From assembly GCA_937911045.1 (NCBI GenBank), contig CALEPX010000032.1, positions 1-7,283 on the forward strand: a DNA stretch of 7,283 bases, in the 5' to 3' direction. This DNA comes from an uncultured Fretibacterium sp. (GTDB lineage: Bacteria; Synergistota; Synergistia; Synergistales; Aminobacteriaceae). The notes under the pieces are model-generated. The model was not told the DNA's origin. It did no database searches and saw only the letters and a list, made by a program, of their open reading frames with translations. Both the position numbers and the translations under genes were made by a program. Of the stretch, positions 1 through 6,271 are shown in pieces; positions within the stretch are counted from its first letter, which is position 1, and each line of letters begins with the position of its first letter.

Positions 1-120
1 GATGCTCCGATTGTAGAAGGCGCGATTTGTGCGGCAGTCGAGGCTGTTACGGGTGGCGATCTTGAATCAGTTTTGAAGGCAGCAGAAGATACTCGTGAGA
101 ATCGCAAAATTCTCGCGTGA
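1..120 (+). CDS. dhaM: C-terminal end of a DhaM-like dihydroxyacetone kinase phosphotransfer subunit (partial)
   Basis: Frame 1 is open from the first base to a TGA at 118-120, giving 39 residues that begin DAPIVEGAICAAVEAV. A segment of this kind (APxVEGAxxAAV followed by a GGDLExVLxAAE helix) is typical of the end of the EIIA-mannose-type domain of DhaM, which passes phosphate from PTS HPr to the ADP bound in DhaL so that DhaK-bound dihydroxyacetone can be phosphorylated. The protein stops right after this helix, so it is probably the short single-domain form without the HPr and EI-like extensions of E. coli DhaM. dhaK begins 33 nt downstream on the same strand, which supports the assignment. 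The catalytic histidine would lie upstream of the window, so the call rests on the C-terminal pattern and on context. Confidence 0.72.
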   Translation, partial: DAPIVEGAICAAVEAVTGGDLESVLKAAEDTRENRKILA

Positions 121-136
121 AAAATATATAAATCTT

Positions 137-143
137 AGGGAGG
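137..143 (+). promoter_or_regulatory. Ribosome binding site of dhaK (AGGGAGG)
   Basis: AGGGAGG lies 10 nt before the ATG at 154 and only 4 nt before an in-frame TTG at 148. The spacing, and the MKKLIN opening usual in this family, favour the ATG. Confidence 0.85.
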
Positions 144-153
144 CAAATTGGGC

Positions 154-1149
154 ATGAAAAAATTAATTAACGGCGTTGACGATATTGTCAGCGAAATGTT
201 GGACGGAATGGTTGCGGCGTATCCTGAATACGTGAAGCGTCTGGACGGATGCGAAGTTCTTGTGCGTGCGTGCGGAGCGTCTAAGAAAGTTGCGTTAGTT
301 TCTGGCGGCGGCAGTGGTCACGAACCCTCACACGGCGGCTATGTTGGCGAAGGAATGTTGGACGGCGCGGTTGCCGGAGCAGTTTTCACATCACCGACAC
401 CGGATCAGGTTTTCGAAGCTATCAAAGCTGTCGATGGCGGCGAAGGCGTGTTGCTCGTAATCAAGAATTACACCGGAGACGTAATGAATTTCGAAATGGC
501 TGCGGACATGGCTGCTGATGAAGGGATCAAAGTCGAGAAAGTTGTCGTAGCTGATGACGTTGCAGTTGAAAATAGCACTTGGACAACGGGACGACGCGGA
601 ATTGCCGGAACAGTTTTCGTACACAAGATTGCCGGAGCTGCTGCTGAATCCGGAGCTGATCTTGAGAACGTGAAGCGCATTGCTGAGAAAGTTATCGCTA
701 ACGTGCGCTCGATGGGAATGGCTCTTGATGCCTGCACAGTTCCTGCTGCTGGGAAAGCGAGTTTTGATTTGCAGGACGACGAGATCGAAATCGGGATTGG
801 CATTCACGGCGAACCCGGTGTAAATCGTGAAAAAATCAGTCCGGTGAACGCGATTGCCGACAAATTACTCGCGAAGATTTTTGCTGAGGGAATTTACGAT
901 TCAGGCTGCGAAGTTGCTGTGATGATTAACGGAATGGGCGGAACTCCTTTGATGGAACTGTTCGTAGCGAATAAACATGTGAAAGAAGTCTTGGCTGCGA
1001 AAAATATTTCCGTTGCGAAAACTCTGGTCGGGAATTACATGACATCGCTTGACATGGAAGGTTTCTCGATAACGCTTCTGAAACTCGACGATGAACTCAA
1101 GAAATTTCTGAACGCCTCAGCAAATACGCCAGCATTCGTCCAGAGATAA
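154..1149 (+). CDS. dhaK: PTS-dependent dihydroxyacetone kinase, dihydroxyacetone-binding subunit DhaK
   Basis: This 331-residue cytoplasmic protein binds dihydroxyacetone as a covalent hemiaminal and hands it to DhaL-ADP for phosphorylation to dihydroxyacetone phosphate. From the ATG at 154, the residues known from E. coli DhaK fall at identical numbers. His56 lies in GGGSGHEPSH, Asp109 in NYTGD, and the substrate-binding His218 in GIGIHGEPG. Length and architecture are those of a full DhaK with no kinase (DhaL) fusion. It follows the DhaM-like gene by 33 nt with a strong ribosome binding site, so the two are almost certainly co-transcribed. A hairpin terminator follows 31 nt after the stop, making dhaK the last gene of its operon. 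An in-frame TTG at 148 would add two residues (M-G) but sits too close to the ribosome binding site. DhaL is not visible and is expected upstream. Non-kinase DhaK paralogues exist, but the intact active site argues against one here. Confidence 0.96.
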   Translation: MKKLINGVDDIVSEMLDGMVAAYPEYVKRLDGCEVLVRACGASKKVALVSGGGSGHEPSHGGYVGEGMLDGAVAGAVFTSPTPDQVFEAIKAVDGGEGVLLVIKNYTGDVMNFEMAADMAADEGIKVEKVVVADDVAVENSTWTTGRRGIAGTVFVHKIAGAAAESGADLENVKRIAEKVIANVRSMGMALDACTVPAAGKASFDLQDDEIEIGIGIHGEPGVNREKISPVNAIADKLLAKIFAEGIYDSGCEVAVMINGMGGTPLMELFVANKHVKEVLAAKNISVAKTLVGNYMTSLDMEGFSITLLKLDDELKKFLNASANTPAFVQR

Positions 1150-1180
1150 TCAAATAATCAATCACATTATTAATGAGAAA

Positions 1181-1214
1181 ACGCAGGTTGTGTTGATTAG
1201 CCTGCGTCTTCTTT
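1181..1214. terminator. Bidirectional intrinsic terminator between convergent dhaK and htrA
   Basis: ACGCAGG at 1181-1187 pairs with CCTGCGT at 1201-1207. Three further inner pairs (two G-T wobbles and one T-A) leave a 7-nt loop. On the + strand the stem is followed by CTTCTTTT, serving dhaK. On the - strand it is followed by TTTTCTCATT, serving the HtrA gene, whose stop is 41 nt away. The position between two converging genes fits a shared terminator. Confidence 0.8.
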
Positions 1215-1248
1215 TGGATTTTTATAATACGTTAGTTTGTGAGAATAA

Positions 1249-2715
1249 TTATTCGCTCTTCGTGACCTGCACGATAAACGTTGATCCCTCGCGCTCGATC
1301 ATGATTATTAACGCCTTGTCATTTTTATCAACAGCTTTGGAAATATCGTACGGAGTTTTCACTTCGAAGCCGTTGACTTCCTGAAGCAAATCGCCTTCAC
1401 GAATCCCCTGAGCAGCAGCAAGCGAATCTCTGGAAACTTTCGAGATTATCAAGCCGTCAGTTTTGGGATCGATTTTGTATTTGCGTCTGAGAGAATTATT
1501 CAGCGTCAGAACTTCTTCGATGCCGAAATCCTTCAGAGCTTCGGAGCCTTTCTGATCAGATTTGCCGGATTTGAGATCGTTCTCTTGCACGCGGCCATCA
1601 GCTGTATTCGGGCGTTCGTCGAGTTTGATGCGAAGTGTGTGTTCACGTTTCCTGCGAATTATTTTCAGATTCACGGTCGAACCCGGTGAAAGCGTTCTGA
1701 CTTTCTGCACGAACCAATCGACGTCCTTGACTTTCTCACCGTTAATTTCGATTACGACATCGCCGCGTTTCAAACCGCCTTTCTCAGCAGCAGAATCTTT
1801 GAACACGTCTCCGATAATCGCGCCGCCTTCTCCACGAACACCGTAAGCTTTCGCAATTTCCGGAGTGACTTTCTGAACCGAAACTCCCAGCCAGCCACGT
1901 TTCACACGTCCATACGAGACCAAATCACCCATGACTTCTTTCGCACGATTGACCGGAATCGCAAAGCCTAATCCCTGAGCATACGGAATTATCGCCGTGT
2001 TAATGCCGATTACTTTGCCGTTCATATCGAGCAATGGTCCGCCGGAATTTCCCGGATTAATCGCCGCGTCAGTTTGCAGGAAATCATCGAAATTTACGTC
2101 TTGTGCGTGAATGCTGCGGTTTTTCGCCGAGATTACTCCAGCCGTGACCGAATGTTCAAAGCCCAGAGGATTTCCAATCGCTACGACAAATTCACCAACT
2201 TCGAGCGCATCAGAATCTCCGAGTTCCAGTGTTGGCAAATCTTCGTCCGCATCGATCTTGATTACTGCGACATCATACGTCGGGTCATTACCCAAAACTC
2301 GTGCCGGATAAGTTTTCTTGCTGCCGTCGGATAACAGAACCGAAACTGTGATTTTATCAACGCCATCTACAACGTGATTATTCGTGAGAATTTGTCCGTC
2401 CTTCGTTACGATAAAGCCTGAACCGCGTCCTTTCATCGGAACTGAGCGCGTAAAATCCTTGAACGCATCCCCGAAGAAATGCCTGAATACCGGATCGTCA
2501 TCAAACGGGAATGGGCTGACCCGTCTCTGAGCTGTCTTCTCAACGTCAATATTCACCACAGCAACCGAAGCCTTCTTGAAAATCGCCACAATCGGATTCA
2601 GACTCGATTTTGAACTCGAATCTTGCGGCAACGTTGTCAATGCTGCAAATGCGCTCCCACACGTAAATATTACTGCCAAAATTGCTACACCTGAAATGAT
2701 TCTGAACTTCTTCAT
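1249..2715 (-). CDS. degP: HtrA/Deg-family periplasmic serine endoprotease with two PDZ domains
   Basis: The product is a 488-residue ATP-independent protease/chaperone that degrades misfolded envelope proteins. A signal peptide spans residues 1-24, with a K-rich start, hydrophobic core and A-F-A at the cleavage point. The trypsin-like domain covers roughly 40-265, with His114 (LTNNHVV), Asp148 (YDVAVIKID) and Ser224 (NPGNSGGP), so the catalytic triad is intact. The region at about 60-95 has the FxxFFG element usual in the regulatory loop of DegP/DegQ. PDZ1 covers about 274-365. A charged Lys/Asp-rich linker follows at about 368-398, then PDZ2 at about 400-486. Length is close to E. coli DegP and DegQ, and two PDZ domains exclude the one-PDZ DegS class; DegP and DegQ cannot be told apart from sequence alone. 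The gene stands on its own downstream of lgt with a 114-bp gap that holds a candidate promoter. The ATG has an AGGAGG at 12 nt, rather far. Confidence 0.96.
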   Translation of the reverse strand: MKKFRIISGVAILAVIFTCGSAFAALTTLPQDSSSKSSLNPIVAIFKKASVAVVNIDVEKTAQRRVSPFPFDDDPVFRHFFGDAFKDFTRSVPMKGRGSGFIVTKDGQILTNNHVVDGVDKITVSVLLSDGSKKTYPARVLGNDPTYDVAVIKIDADEDLPTLELGDSDALEVGEFVVAIGNPLGFEHSVTAGVISAKNRSIHAQDVNFDDFLQTDAAINPGNSGGPLLDMNGKVIGINTAIIPYAQGLGFAIPVNRAKEVMGDLVSYGRVKRGWLGVSVQKVTPEIAKAYGVRGEGGAIIGDVFKDSAAEKGGLKRGDVVIEINGEKVKDVDWFVQKVRTLSPGSTVNLKIIRRKREHTLRIKLDERPNTADGRVQENDLKSGKSDQKGSEALKDFGIEEVLTLNNSLRRKYKIDPKTDGLIISKVSRDSLAAAQGIREGDLLQEVNGFEVKTPYDISKAVDKNDKALIIMIEREGSTFIVQVTKSE

Positions 2716-2727
2716 GATAATAAATAA

Positions 2728-2733
2728 CCTCCT
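2728..2733 (-). promoter_or_regulatory. Ribosome binding site of the HtrA gene (AGGAGG)
   Basis: A perfect AGGAGG on the - strand lies 12 nt before the ATG at 2715. No better start lies closer, and the signal peptide begins properly at this ATG. The long spacing matches that of the parvulin gene in this window (13 nt), so it may be habitual in this genome. Confidence 0.75.
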
Positions 2734-2768
2734 GAGTAAATATAAATATTCATTTCAAAGCACGTGTA

Positions 2769-2797
2769 ATTCTAATCTCGAATTGTGAATTATTCAT
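2769..2797 (-). promoter_or_regulatory. Candidate promoter of the HtrA gene
   Basis: On the - strand, ATGAAT (2797-2792) and TAGAAT (2774-2769) are separated by 17 bp. The -10 matches TATAAT at five of six positions; the -35 is weak at three of six. Initiation would fall near 2762 and leave a leader of about 47 nt containing the ribosome binding site. The AT-rich gap makes chance matches likely, and no sigmaE-type element was recognised. Confidence 0.35.
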
Positions 2798-2799
2798 GG

Positions 2800-2818
2800 A
2801 AAATTCTAACGAGAATCT
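2800..2818 (-). terminator. Weak candidate terminator after lgt
   Basis: Read on the - strand, AGATTCT (2818-2812), loop CGTT and AGAATTT (2807-2801) form a 7-bp AT-rich stem with one G-T pair, ending in a TTTT run. It starts 11 nt after the lgt stop. The stem is weak, so read-through into the HtrA gene is likely. Confidence 0.35.
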
Positions 2819-2829
2819 GCTAACTATTA

Positions 2830-3609
2830 TTAACTATTTTGCCCCGACAATTTCCGCAACGAAATCCCGAGCCAAATCACGCTCACGAACGTTCCCGACC
2901 AGATCGTTACCTGCATGAAACTCGTATAAAACGGGCTCATCGTCCTGAAAAAATTTATCACGAATCGCATCACGCAATACAGGCATATTCCCAACGGCGC
3001 AATTATCGAACCGGAACGCGGATTTTTTCCGGCAAGAAGCTTTCTCTCGATCAAAAACAAAATCAACACGTTCACGCACGCAAACACCGAGTAATAAATC
3101 TGTGTCGGGTGGCGAGTTACACCGGCTGCATCAAACGGGAAATGAACCGCGAAAATACTCGAACTCCGCAATCCAAAACAGCAACCGTTCAGAAAGCAGC
3201 CCCATCGTCCGATCGCAATCGCCGCAAACGCCGGAATTATCGCAACATCACACATTCTCGCGAACGAAATATTTTTCCCACGCAGATTTTTCACGACGCA
3301 CATGATTAACGCCGACAAAAACGCTCCGAGAATCGCGCCGATTTCGTGCAAACTTCCGCGGTTCAGGTCAAGAAACAATTTCGGATTGTTCATGTACACG
3401 CGAAAATTCTGAATGTATTCCGGCATTCTCGCCCCGAGCAACATAATCACAAACGACCACGCCATCACAGAACGCGCCTCGTCCTCATCAATCCCGTAAA
3501 TTCTAAGCCGTCTCAACGCCCAGAAAATCGCGAGCATTAACGCAACAAACCAAACTACACTGTACGTATCAATTCTCAGACTTCCGTACTCAAACAATAC
3601 CGGATAAAT
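2830..3609 (-). CDS. lgt: Divergent prolipoprotein diacylglyceryl transferase (Lgt family), probable ATT start
   Basis: Lgt moves diacylglycerol from phosphatidylglycerol onto the lipobox cysteine of prolipoproteins in the cytoplasmic membrane. From the ATT at 3609 the protein has 259 residues and opens MYPVLFEYGSLRI, a typical Lgt N-terminus. The reading beginning at TTG 3597 (255 residues) loses this. Family marks follow: His88 in SLHEIG (E. coli His103 position), Arg135 in GRWGCFLNGCCFG (134-146), HPTQIYY (167-173), and Tyr211, Arg215 and Arg222 in the last YxxxRxxxxxxR block. The rest is hydrophobic, consistent with about seven membrane segments. By my alignment from memory, E. coli Asn146, Glu151 and Glu243 correspond here to Cys138, Cys143 and Asn219, so this is a divergent member, though the CC-containing signature also occurs in other anaerobes' Lgt proteins. 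It is the last gene of the membrane operon, 13 nt after the CcdA-like gene. Lgt family membership is firm; equal activity to the E. coli enzyme is not. Confidence 0.88.
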   Translation of the reverse strand: MYPVLFEYGSLRIDTYSVVWFVALMLAIFWALRRLRIYGIDEDEARSVMAWSFVIMLLGARMPEYIQNFRVYMNNPKLFLDLNRGSLHEIGAILGAFLSALIMCVVKNLRGKNISFARMCDVAIIPAFAAIAIGRWGCFLNGCCFGLRSSSIFAVHFPFDAAGVTRHPTQIYYSVFACVNVLILFLIERKLLAGKNPRSGSIIAPLGICLYCVMRFVINFFRTMSPFYTSFMQVTIWSGTFVSVIWLGISLRKLSGQNS

Positions 3610-3618
3610 CTCAAATCA

Positions 3619-3624
3619 CTCCTC
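3619..3624 (-). promoter_or_regulatory. Ribosome binding site that decides the lgt start (GAGGAG)
   Basis: GAGGAG on the - strand overlaps the TGA stop of the preceding gene (3625-3623). It lies 9 nt before ATT at 3609 but 21 nt before TTG at 3597. No ATG, GTG or TTG lies in frame between the upstream in-frame TGA (3618-3616) and TTG 3597, so the normal spacing supports ATT as initiator. Confidence 0.75.
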
Positions 3625-4330
3625 AAAAATAATATCGCAACTCGTAGAGCAAATACGCTCCCGAAAATATCAGCACAACTCCGCAGATTATATTCACGAT
3701 TTTCATCGCAAAATCTCCGCGCTCACTTTGCAGCCAAGCACTCGCAATTTGTGTAAACGTTCCGCAAATCACCAGCACAAAGCAATATCCCAACGCGTAA
3801 GAAATTATCAGGAATATCGCTCCGAGAAAATTTCGTGACGCAAGCGACATAGCAATCGACAAAATCGGCGACACGTACGCAATATTACACGCTCCAACCG
3901 ATAATCCCGACAAAATCCCAAGCAACACAGCTCCGCGCAAATTCTGAGATTCATTTCCCTGAATTTTCGATCCCGGCAGAAATCTGAATCTCAAGCGCAA
4001 TATTCCGGTTAATTGCAGCCCCATCAACACGAATATTACTGCCGTGAAAATCGTCAAGAATCGCTCATAGCCTCCGAACAAAATCCCGAAACTCGACATA
4101 ACAAACGCAACCAGCATCAAGTTCACAAGAATCCCTGCGCAAAACGCAATCGAAATCTTGAACGCATGAATCCGCGACGGATTCTCAGAATTGCTGACGT
4201 AACTCACGACCAACGGCACAATCGCAATGCCGCACGGACTAAGAATTACGCTGGCAACTCCCCAGGCAAATGCTGCGAAAAATTTCAGATTCCCGGAACT
4301 CAGAAGTATTTCAAAAACACTATCAAGCAT
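3623..4330 (-). CDS. CcdA/DsbD transmembrane-domain-like thiol-disulfide transporter
   Basis: A 235-residue polytopic membrane protein with about six hydrophobic segments, the size of a stand-alone CcdA. CcdA proteins carry electrons from cytoplasmic thioredoxin to periplasmic thiol proteins through two cysteines, in the first and fourth segments. Both are here: Cys33 in SVILSPCGIAIVPL, matching the family's LSPCxxPLIP pattern, and Cys148 in SVGACNIAYVSPIL, where CcdA usually has a TPCxGPIL-like motif. Gly replaces the usual residue after the first PC and the second Cys lacks the preceding TP, so the protein is somewhat divergent. A third cysteine (Cys64) lies in a membrane segment. Its ATG shares one base with the stop of the upstream exported-protein gene (TAATG), with no clear ribosome binding site, so translation is probably coupled. 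No cytochrome c maturation gene or thioredoxin-like partner is in the window, so the electron acceptor is unknown; the coupled two-cysteine protein is a candidate. Confidence 0.86.
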   Translation of the reverse strand: MLDSVFEILLSSGNLKFFAAFAWGVASVILSPCGIAIVPLVVSYVSNSENPSRIHAFKISIAFCAGILVNLMLVAFVMSSFGILFGGYERFLTIFTAVIFVLMGLQLTGILRLRFRFLPGSKIQGNESQNLRGAVLLGILSGLSVGACNIAYVSPILSIAMSLASRNFLGAIFLIISYALGYCFVLVICGTFTQIASAWLQSERGDFAMKIVNIICGVVLIFSGAYLLYELRYYF

Positions 4331-5400
4331 TATTTCAGCGGCTCATTCCACATCGGGAAATACAATCTCAGGTGCGTAATATCTCTCAGTGCGTCATCAA
4401 CTCGTCCGGAAACTTCCGGCAATTTCTCCCAATCTCCGCCCGAACGCCTGCCAATCACTAGCGGCTTGCGTCCATAAGCGTTCCAGAAATTTTCGAACTT
4501 GAACTTGTCATCGAGCTGTGTTCCCGGGAGCAGCGATTTTTTGAACAACGGCTCTTGACCTTCGAGATCTTCGTGATCAAATTCCGGCGCAATTATCAGC
4601 CATTGTGTCAAGCTCCATGCACTGATCATTTCAGGTGAAGTCAACGCGTGTTTCAGCGGCATAATCTGAAGTCCGCCAACTTCTCCGCGTCTGGACGTAG
4701 CAACGTCGATAACTCCCGAATGTGAAGCTCTGATTCGTCCGCGCTCCTGAAAAACTGTTCCGCCAAATCTTCCGACACCGCCGATCGGTCTGATAACTCG
4801 CGCAACAATTTTCACGCCCGAATCTCCCCAAGTAATCACGCGTCCTGCAGGTCTGTTCTCGATCTCTACCATGAAGACTTCAGGCTCATTCGGCAAATCA
4901 GTCCTGATTACAAGAATTTCGCCCTCATCAGGAACACCGTCAAGTTCGCGTTCAGAATTATTTTCCGGATTCATAATCGTAACCCGAGAGCCAACTAACG
5001 GAGCAAATCCCCCGAAAATTCCAGTCCCAGCTTCGGATTTAATCGCAAAATACGCGCCCGCCCTTGCAGCCGGAGCAACTGTCACAGATGGCACTATACT
5101 GATTATGCTGCCGCGAGAATCTTTCACGCTGACCAACATGTGAATCGCGTTCACAGCACTCGCACAAACCGAGGATTTCGCCGCCCATTTGCTCGCAGTG
5201 TACGCAGGATAATTTTCTTTCACGGGAATTTGCGCAACTTCGCCGAGATTTATAATTTCTCCGGAGGGCAATTTCGCCGTAACCTGAGAATTTTTCACGC
5301 ACGGTATTCGCAGCTCGATGAATTTCTCAGCACGAACATCACCGGCAAATCCCAAAATCATGACTAATAACACAATCGCAATTACCAAAACTTTTCGCAT
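4330..5400 (-). CDS. Exported protein of unknown function with two cysteines
   Basis: I do not recognise an established family. From the ATG at 5400 it has 356 residues: a signal peptide at 1-24 (MRKVLV start, long hydrophobic core, V-R-A at the cleavage point) and a soluble, glycine- and valine-rich, probably beta-rich mature part. The ATG has an AAAGGA 9 nt upstream. A longer reading from 5472 would overlap the protease gene by 35 nt and bury the signal peptide, so I reject it. Notable blocks are GGVGRFGGT (207-215), RIRASHSGVIDVATS (222-236) and GGLQIMP (242-248), with a charged tail ending WNEPLK. The mature part has exactly two cysteines, Cys34 and Cys79, suited to a single disulfide. 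There is no C-terminal membrane anchor or sorting-type tail. It lies between the CPBP protease gene (37 nt) and the CcdA-like gene (1-nt overlap). A role as the CcdA-like protein's redox client is inference only. Confidence 0.85.
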   Translation of the reverse strand: MRKVLVIAIVLLVMILGFAGDVRAEKFIELRIPCVKNSQVTAKLPSGEIINLGEVAQIPVKENYPAYTASKWAAKSSVCASAVNAIHMLVSVKDSRGSIISIVPSVTVAPAARAGAYFAIKSEAGTGIFGGFAPLVGSRVTIMNPENNSERELDGVPDEGEILVIRTDLPNEPEVFMVEIENRPAGRVITWGDSGVKIVARVIRPIGGVGRFGGTVFQERGRIRASHSGVIDVATSRRGEVGGLQIMPLKHALTSPEMISAWSLTQWLIIAPEFDHEDLEGQEPLFKKSLLPGTQLDDKFKFENFWNAYGRKPLVIGRRSGGDWEKLPEVSGRVDDALRDITHLRLYFPMWNEPLK

Positions 5401-5409
5401 CTTAACAAA

Positions 5410-5415
5410 TCCTTT
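5410..5415 (-). promoter_or_regulatory. Ribosome binding site setting the start of the exported protein (AAAGGA)
   Basis: AAAGGA on the - strand lies 9 nt before ATG 5400, directly ahead of a textbook signal peptide. It decides against the longer frame starting at 5472. Confidence 0.7.
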
Positions 5416-5437
5416 CGCAAATATTTCACAAATGCTT

Positions 5438-5974
5438 TCACGGAATCGGAGCAAACCAAACTGCCCAGACATTACAGACCGCGTGATAAATTATTGACGG
5501 CAAAATCGAACCGCCACGAAATCTCAGCCAACCCATCACTAACCCGGGAAAAAACGTCGCAACCCGAAGCCAGCCGGTTATCAAAATCAAGTGACTCAAC
5601 GCAAATATCAACGCCGTAATCACAATCGCAATATACACGTTCATTTTTCGCGCTAAAAAACTTTGCAGCCAACCTCGGTAAAACGTTTCCTCGATAAATG
5701 CAGCAGCAATTCCTCCGCCCAGATTATCAATCGCAACCCAAAACGATAATTTATGCGGAATATTTCCACCGCCCCATTCGACCGGAAAATTCATCGATAC
5801 GAACGTCAACGGCACGAGCGTAATTATCAGCGCAAATATCACATCACGCTTTGATTCACGCGTCAAAAACCATTTTAGCCCCCAGTCAAGCTCACTTTCG
5901 CCGCGAAATCTGCACCACAAGTACGGGAAATACAGCATGAACGCCGCCGCAACAAATCCGATTATCAACGACAT
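5438..5974 (-). CDS. CPBP-family glutamic intramembrane protease (CAAX protease/Abi type)
   Basis: A 178-residue integral membrane protein with the three motifs of the Rce1-like CPBP family: EETFYR at 95-100 (Glu95, Glu96, Arg100), FALSH at 124-128 (His128) and HAVCN at 164-168 (His164, Asn168). These form the intramembrane catalytic site. About five or six hydrophobic segments are visible, and a WLRFRGGSILPSIIYH stretch precedes the last motif, as is usual. Bacterial CPBP proteins variously process peptides, regulatory factors or proteins with C-terminal sorting tails, and some act in bacteriocin immunity. Sorting-associated members are known in several phyla, but no candidate with such a tail is encoded here. 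The gene follows the small membrane protein gene by 1 nt (TAGCATG), without a clear ribosome binding site, so translation is probably coupled. Substrate unknown. Confidence 0.9.
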   Translation of the reverse strand: MSLIIGFVAAAFMLYFPYLWCRFRGESELDWGLKWFLTRESKRDVIFALIITLVPLTFVSMNFPVEWGGGNIPHKLSFWVAIDNLGGGIAAAFIEETFYRGWLQSFLARKMNVYIAIVITALIFALSHLILITGWLRVATFFPGLVMGWLRFRGGSILPSIIYHAVCNVWAVWFAPIP

Positions 5975-5975
5975 G

Positions 5976-6251
5976 CTACAACACTTTCACAGCGTCACTC
6001 AAGAATTGCAGCCCTGTGTTAATATAAGTCGAAATGTAATATCGATTCGTGTATAGCGCACCGGAAATTTTCCAGAGCAGAATTATCACCGGAACCGCAA
6101 CGATTACAGCACCGAGTTTGTACAGAATTTTCGCCGGAATACGCCCCCATTTCTCGAACAACGCATCGACCAGCCAGCCCATCGTCATGAACGCAAAACC
6201 CAAAATCCAAATCGATAAACCAAGAACAATCTGAGTATTAACTACACGCAA
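5976..6251 (-). CDS. Small two-segment membrane protein, first gene of the envelope operon
   Basis: No family recognised. From TTG at 6251 it has 91 residues, with hydrophobic segments at about 8-28 and 46-66. A short loop rich in Lys, Arg and Trp (EKWGRIPAK) joins them, and a Tyr/Asn-containing tail follows. Three starts are possible: TTG 6290, ATG 6260 and TTG 6251. The promoter's -10 box at 6304-6299 would place transcription initiation near 6292, which makes 6290 nearly leaderless. ATG 6260 abuts the AGAGGA with no spacer. TTG 6251 has 9 nt of spacing, like its neighbours, so I prefer it, though ATG 6260 (94 residues) remains possible. Being coupled to the CPBP protease gene (1-nt gap) suggests a partner or accessory role, but that is inference. 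Conservation would need to be shown to rule out a rapidly evolving lineage-specific protein. Confidence 0.75.
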   Translation of the reverse strand: MRVVNTQIVLGLSIWILGFAFMTMGWLVDALFEKWGRIPAKILYKLGAVIVAVPVIILLWKISGALYTNRYYISTYINTGLQFLSDAVKVL

Positions 6252-6260
6252 GAAAAACAT

Positions 6261-6266
6261 TCCTCT
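6261..6266 (-). promoter_or_regulatory. Ribosome binding site of the small membrane protein gene (AGAGGA)
   Basis: AGAGGA, part of a longer GAGAGAGGA on the - strand, directly touches ATG 6260 but lies 9 nt before TTG 6251. It therefore favours TTG as the initiator. Confidence 0.55.
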
Positions 6267-6271
6267 CTCGT

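Noticed and set aside
148..153. TTG start for dhaK at 148
   Set aside because: Only 4 nt from AGGGAGG; ATG 154 has normal spacing, and numbering from it puts all three active-site residues at the E. coli positions.
391..807. Two long - strand frames inside dhaK (391-807 and 468-803)
   Set aside because: dhaK is complete with an intact active site; these are antisense shadows without starts or domains.
2716..2829. Possible small gene or RNA between lgt and the HtrA gene
   Set aside because: Only 114 bp, AT-rich; it shows no open frame with a ribosome binding site and no strong folded element beyond the weak hairpin listed.
2839..3309. 156-codon open frame on the + strand across lgt
   Set aside because: Antisense to a well-supported Lgt gene; the product is Arg/His/Asn-rich with no hydrophobic or domain pattern and no ribosome binding site.
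4013..4477. 154-codon open frame on the + strand across the CcdA-like and exported-protein genes
   Set aside because: Low-complexity Arg/Asn/His-rich reading opposite two clear genes; a by-product of codon bias.
5401..5472. 24-residue N-terminal extension of the exported protein starting at 5472
   Set aside because: It overlaps the CPBP gene and would bury the signal peptide; ATG 5400 has a ribosome binding site at 9 nt.
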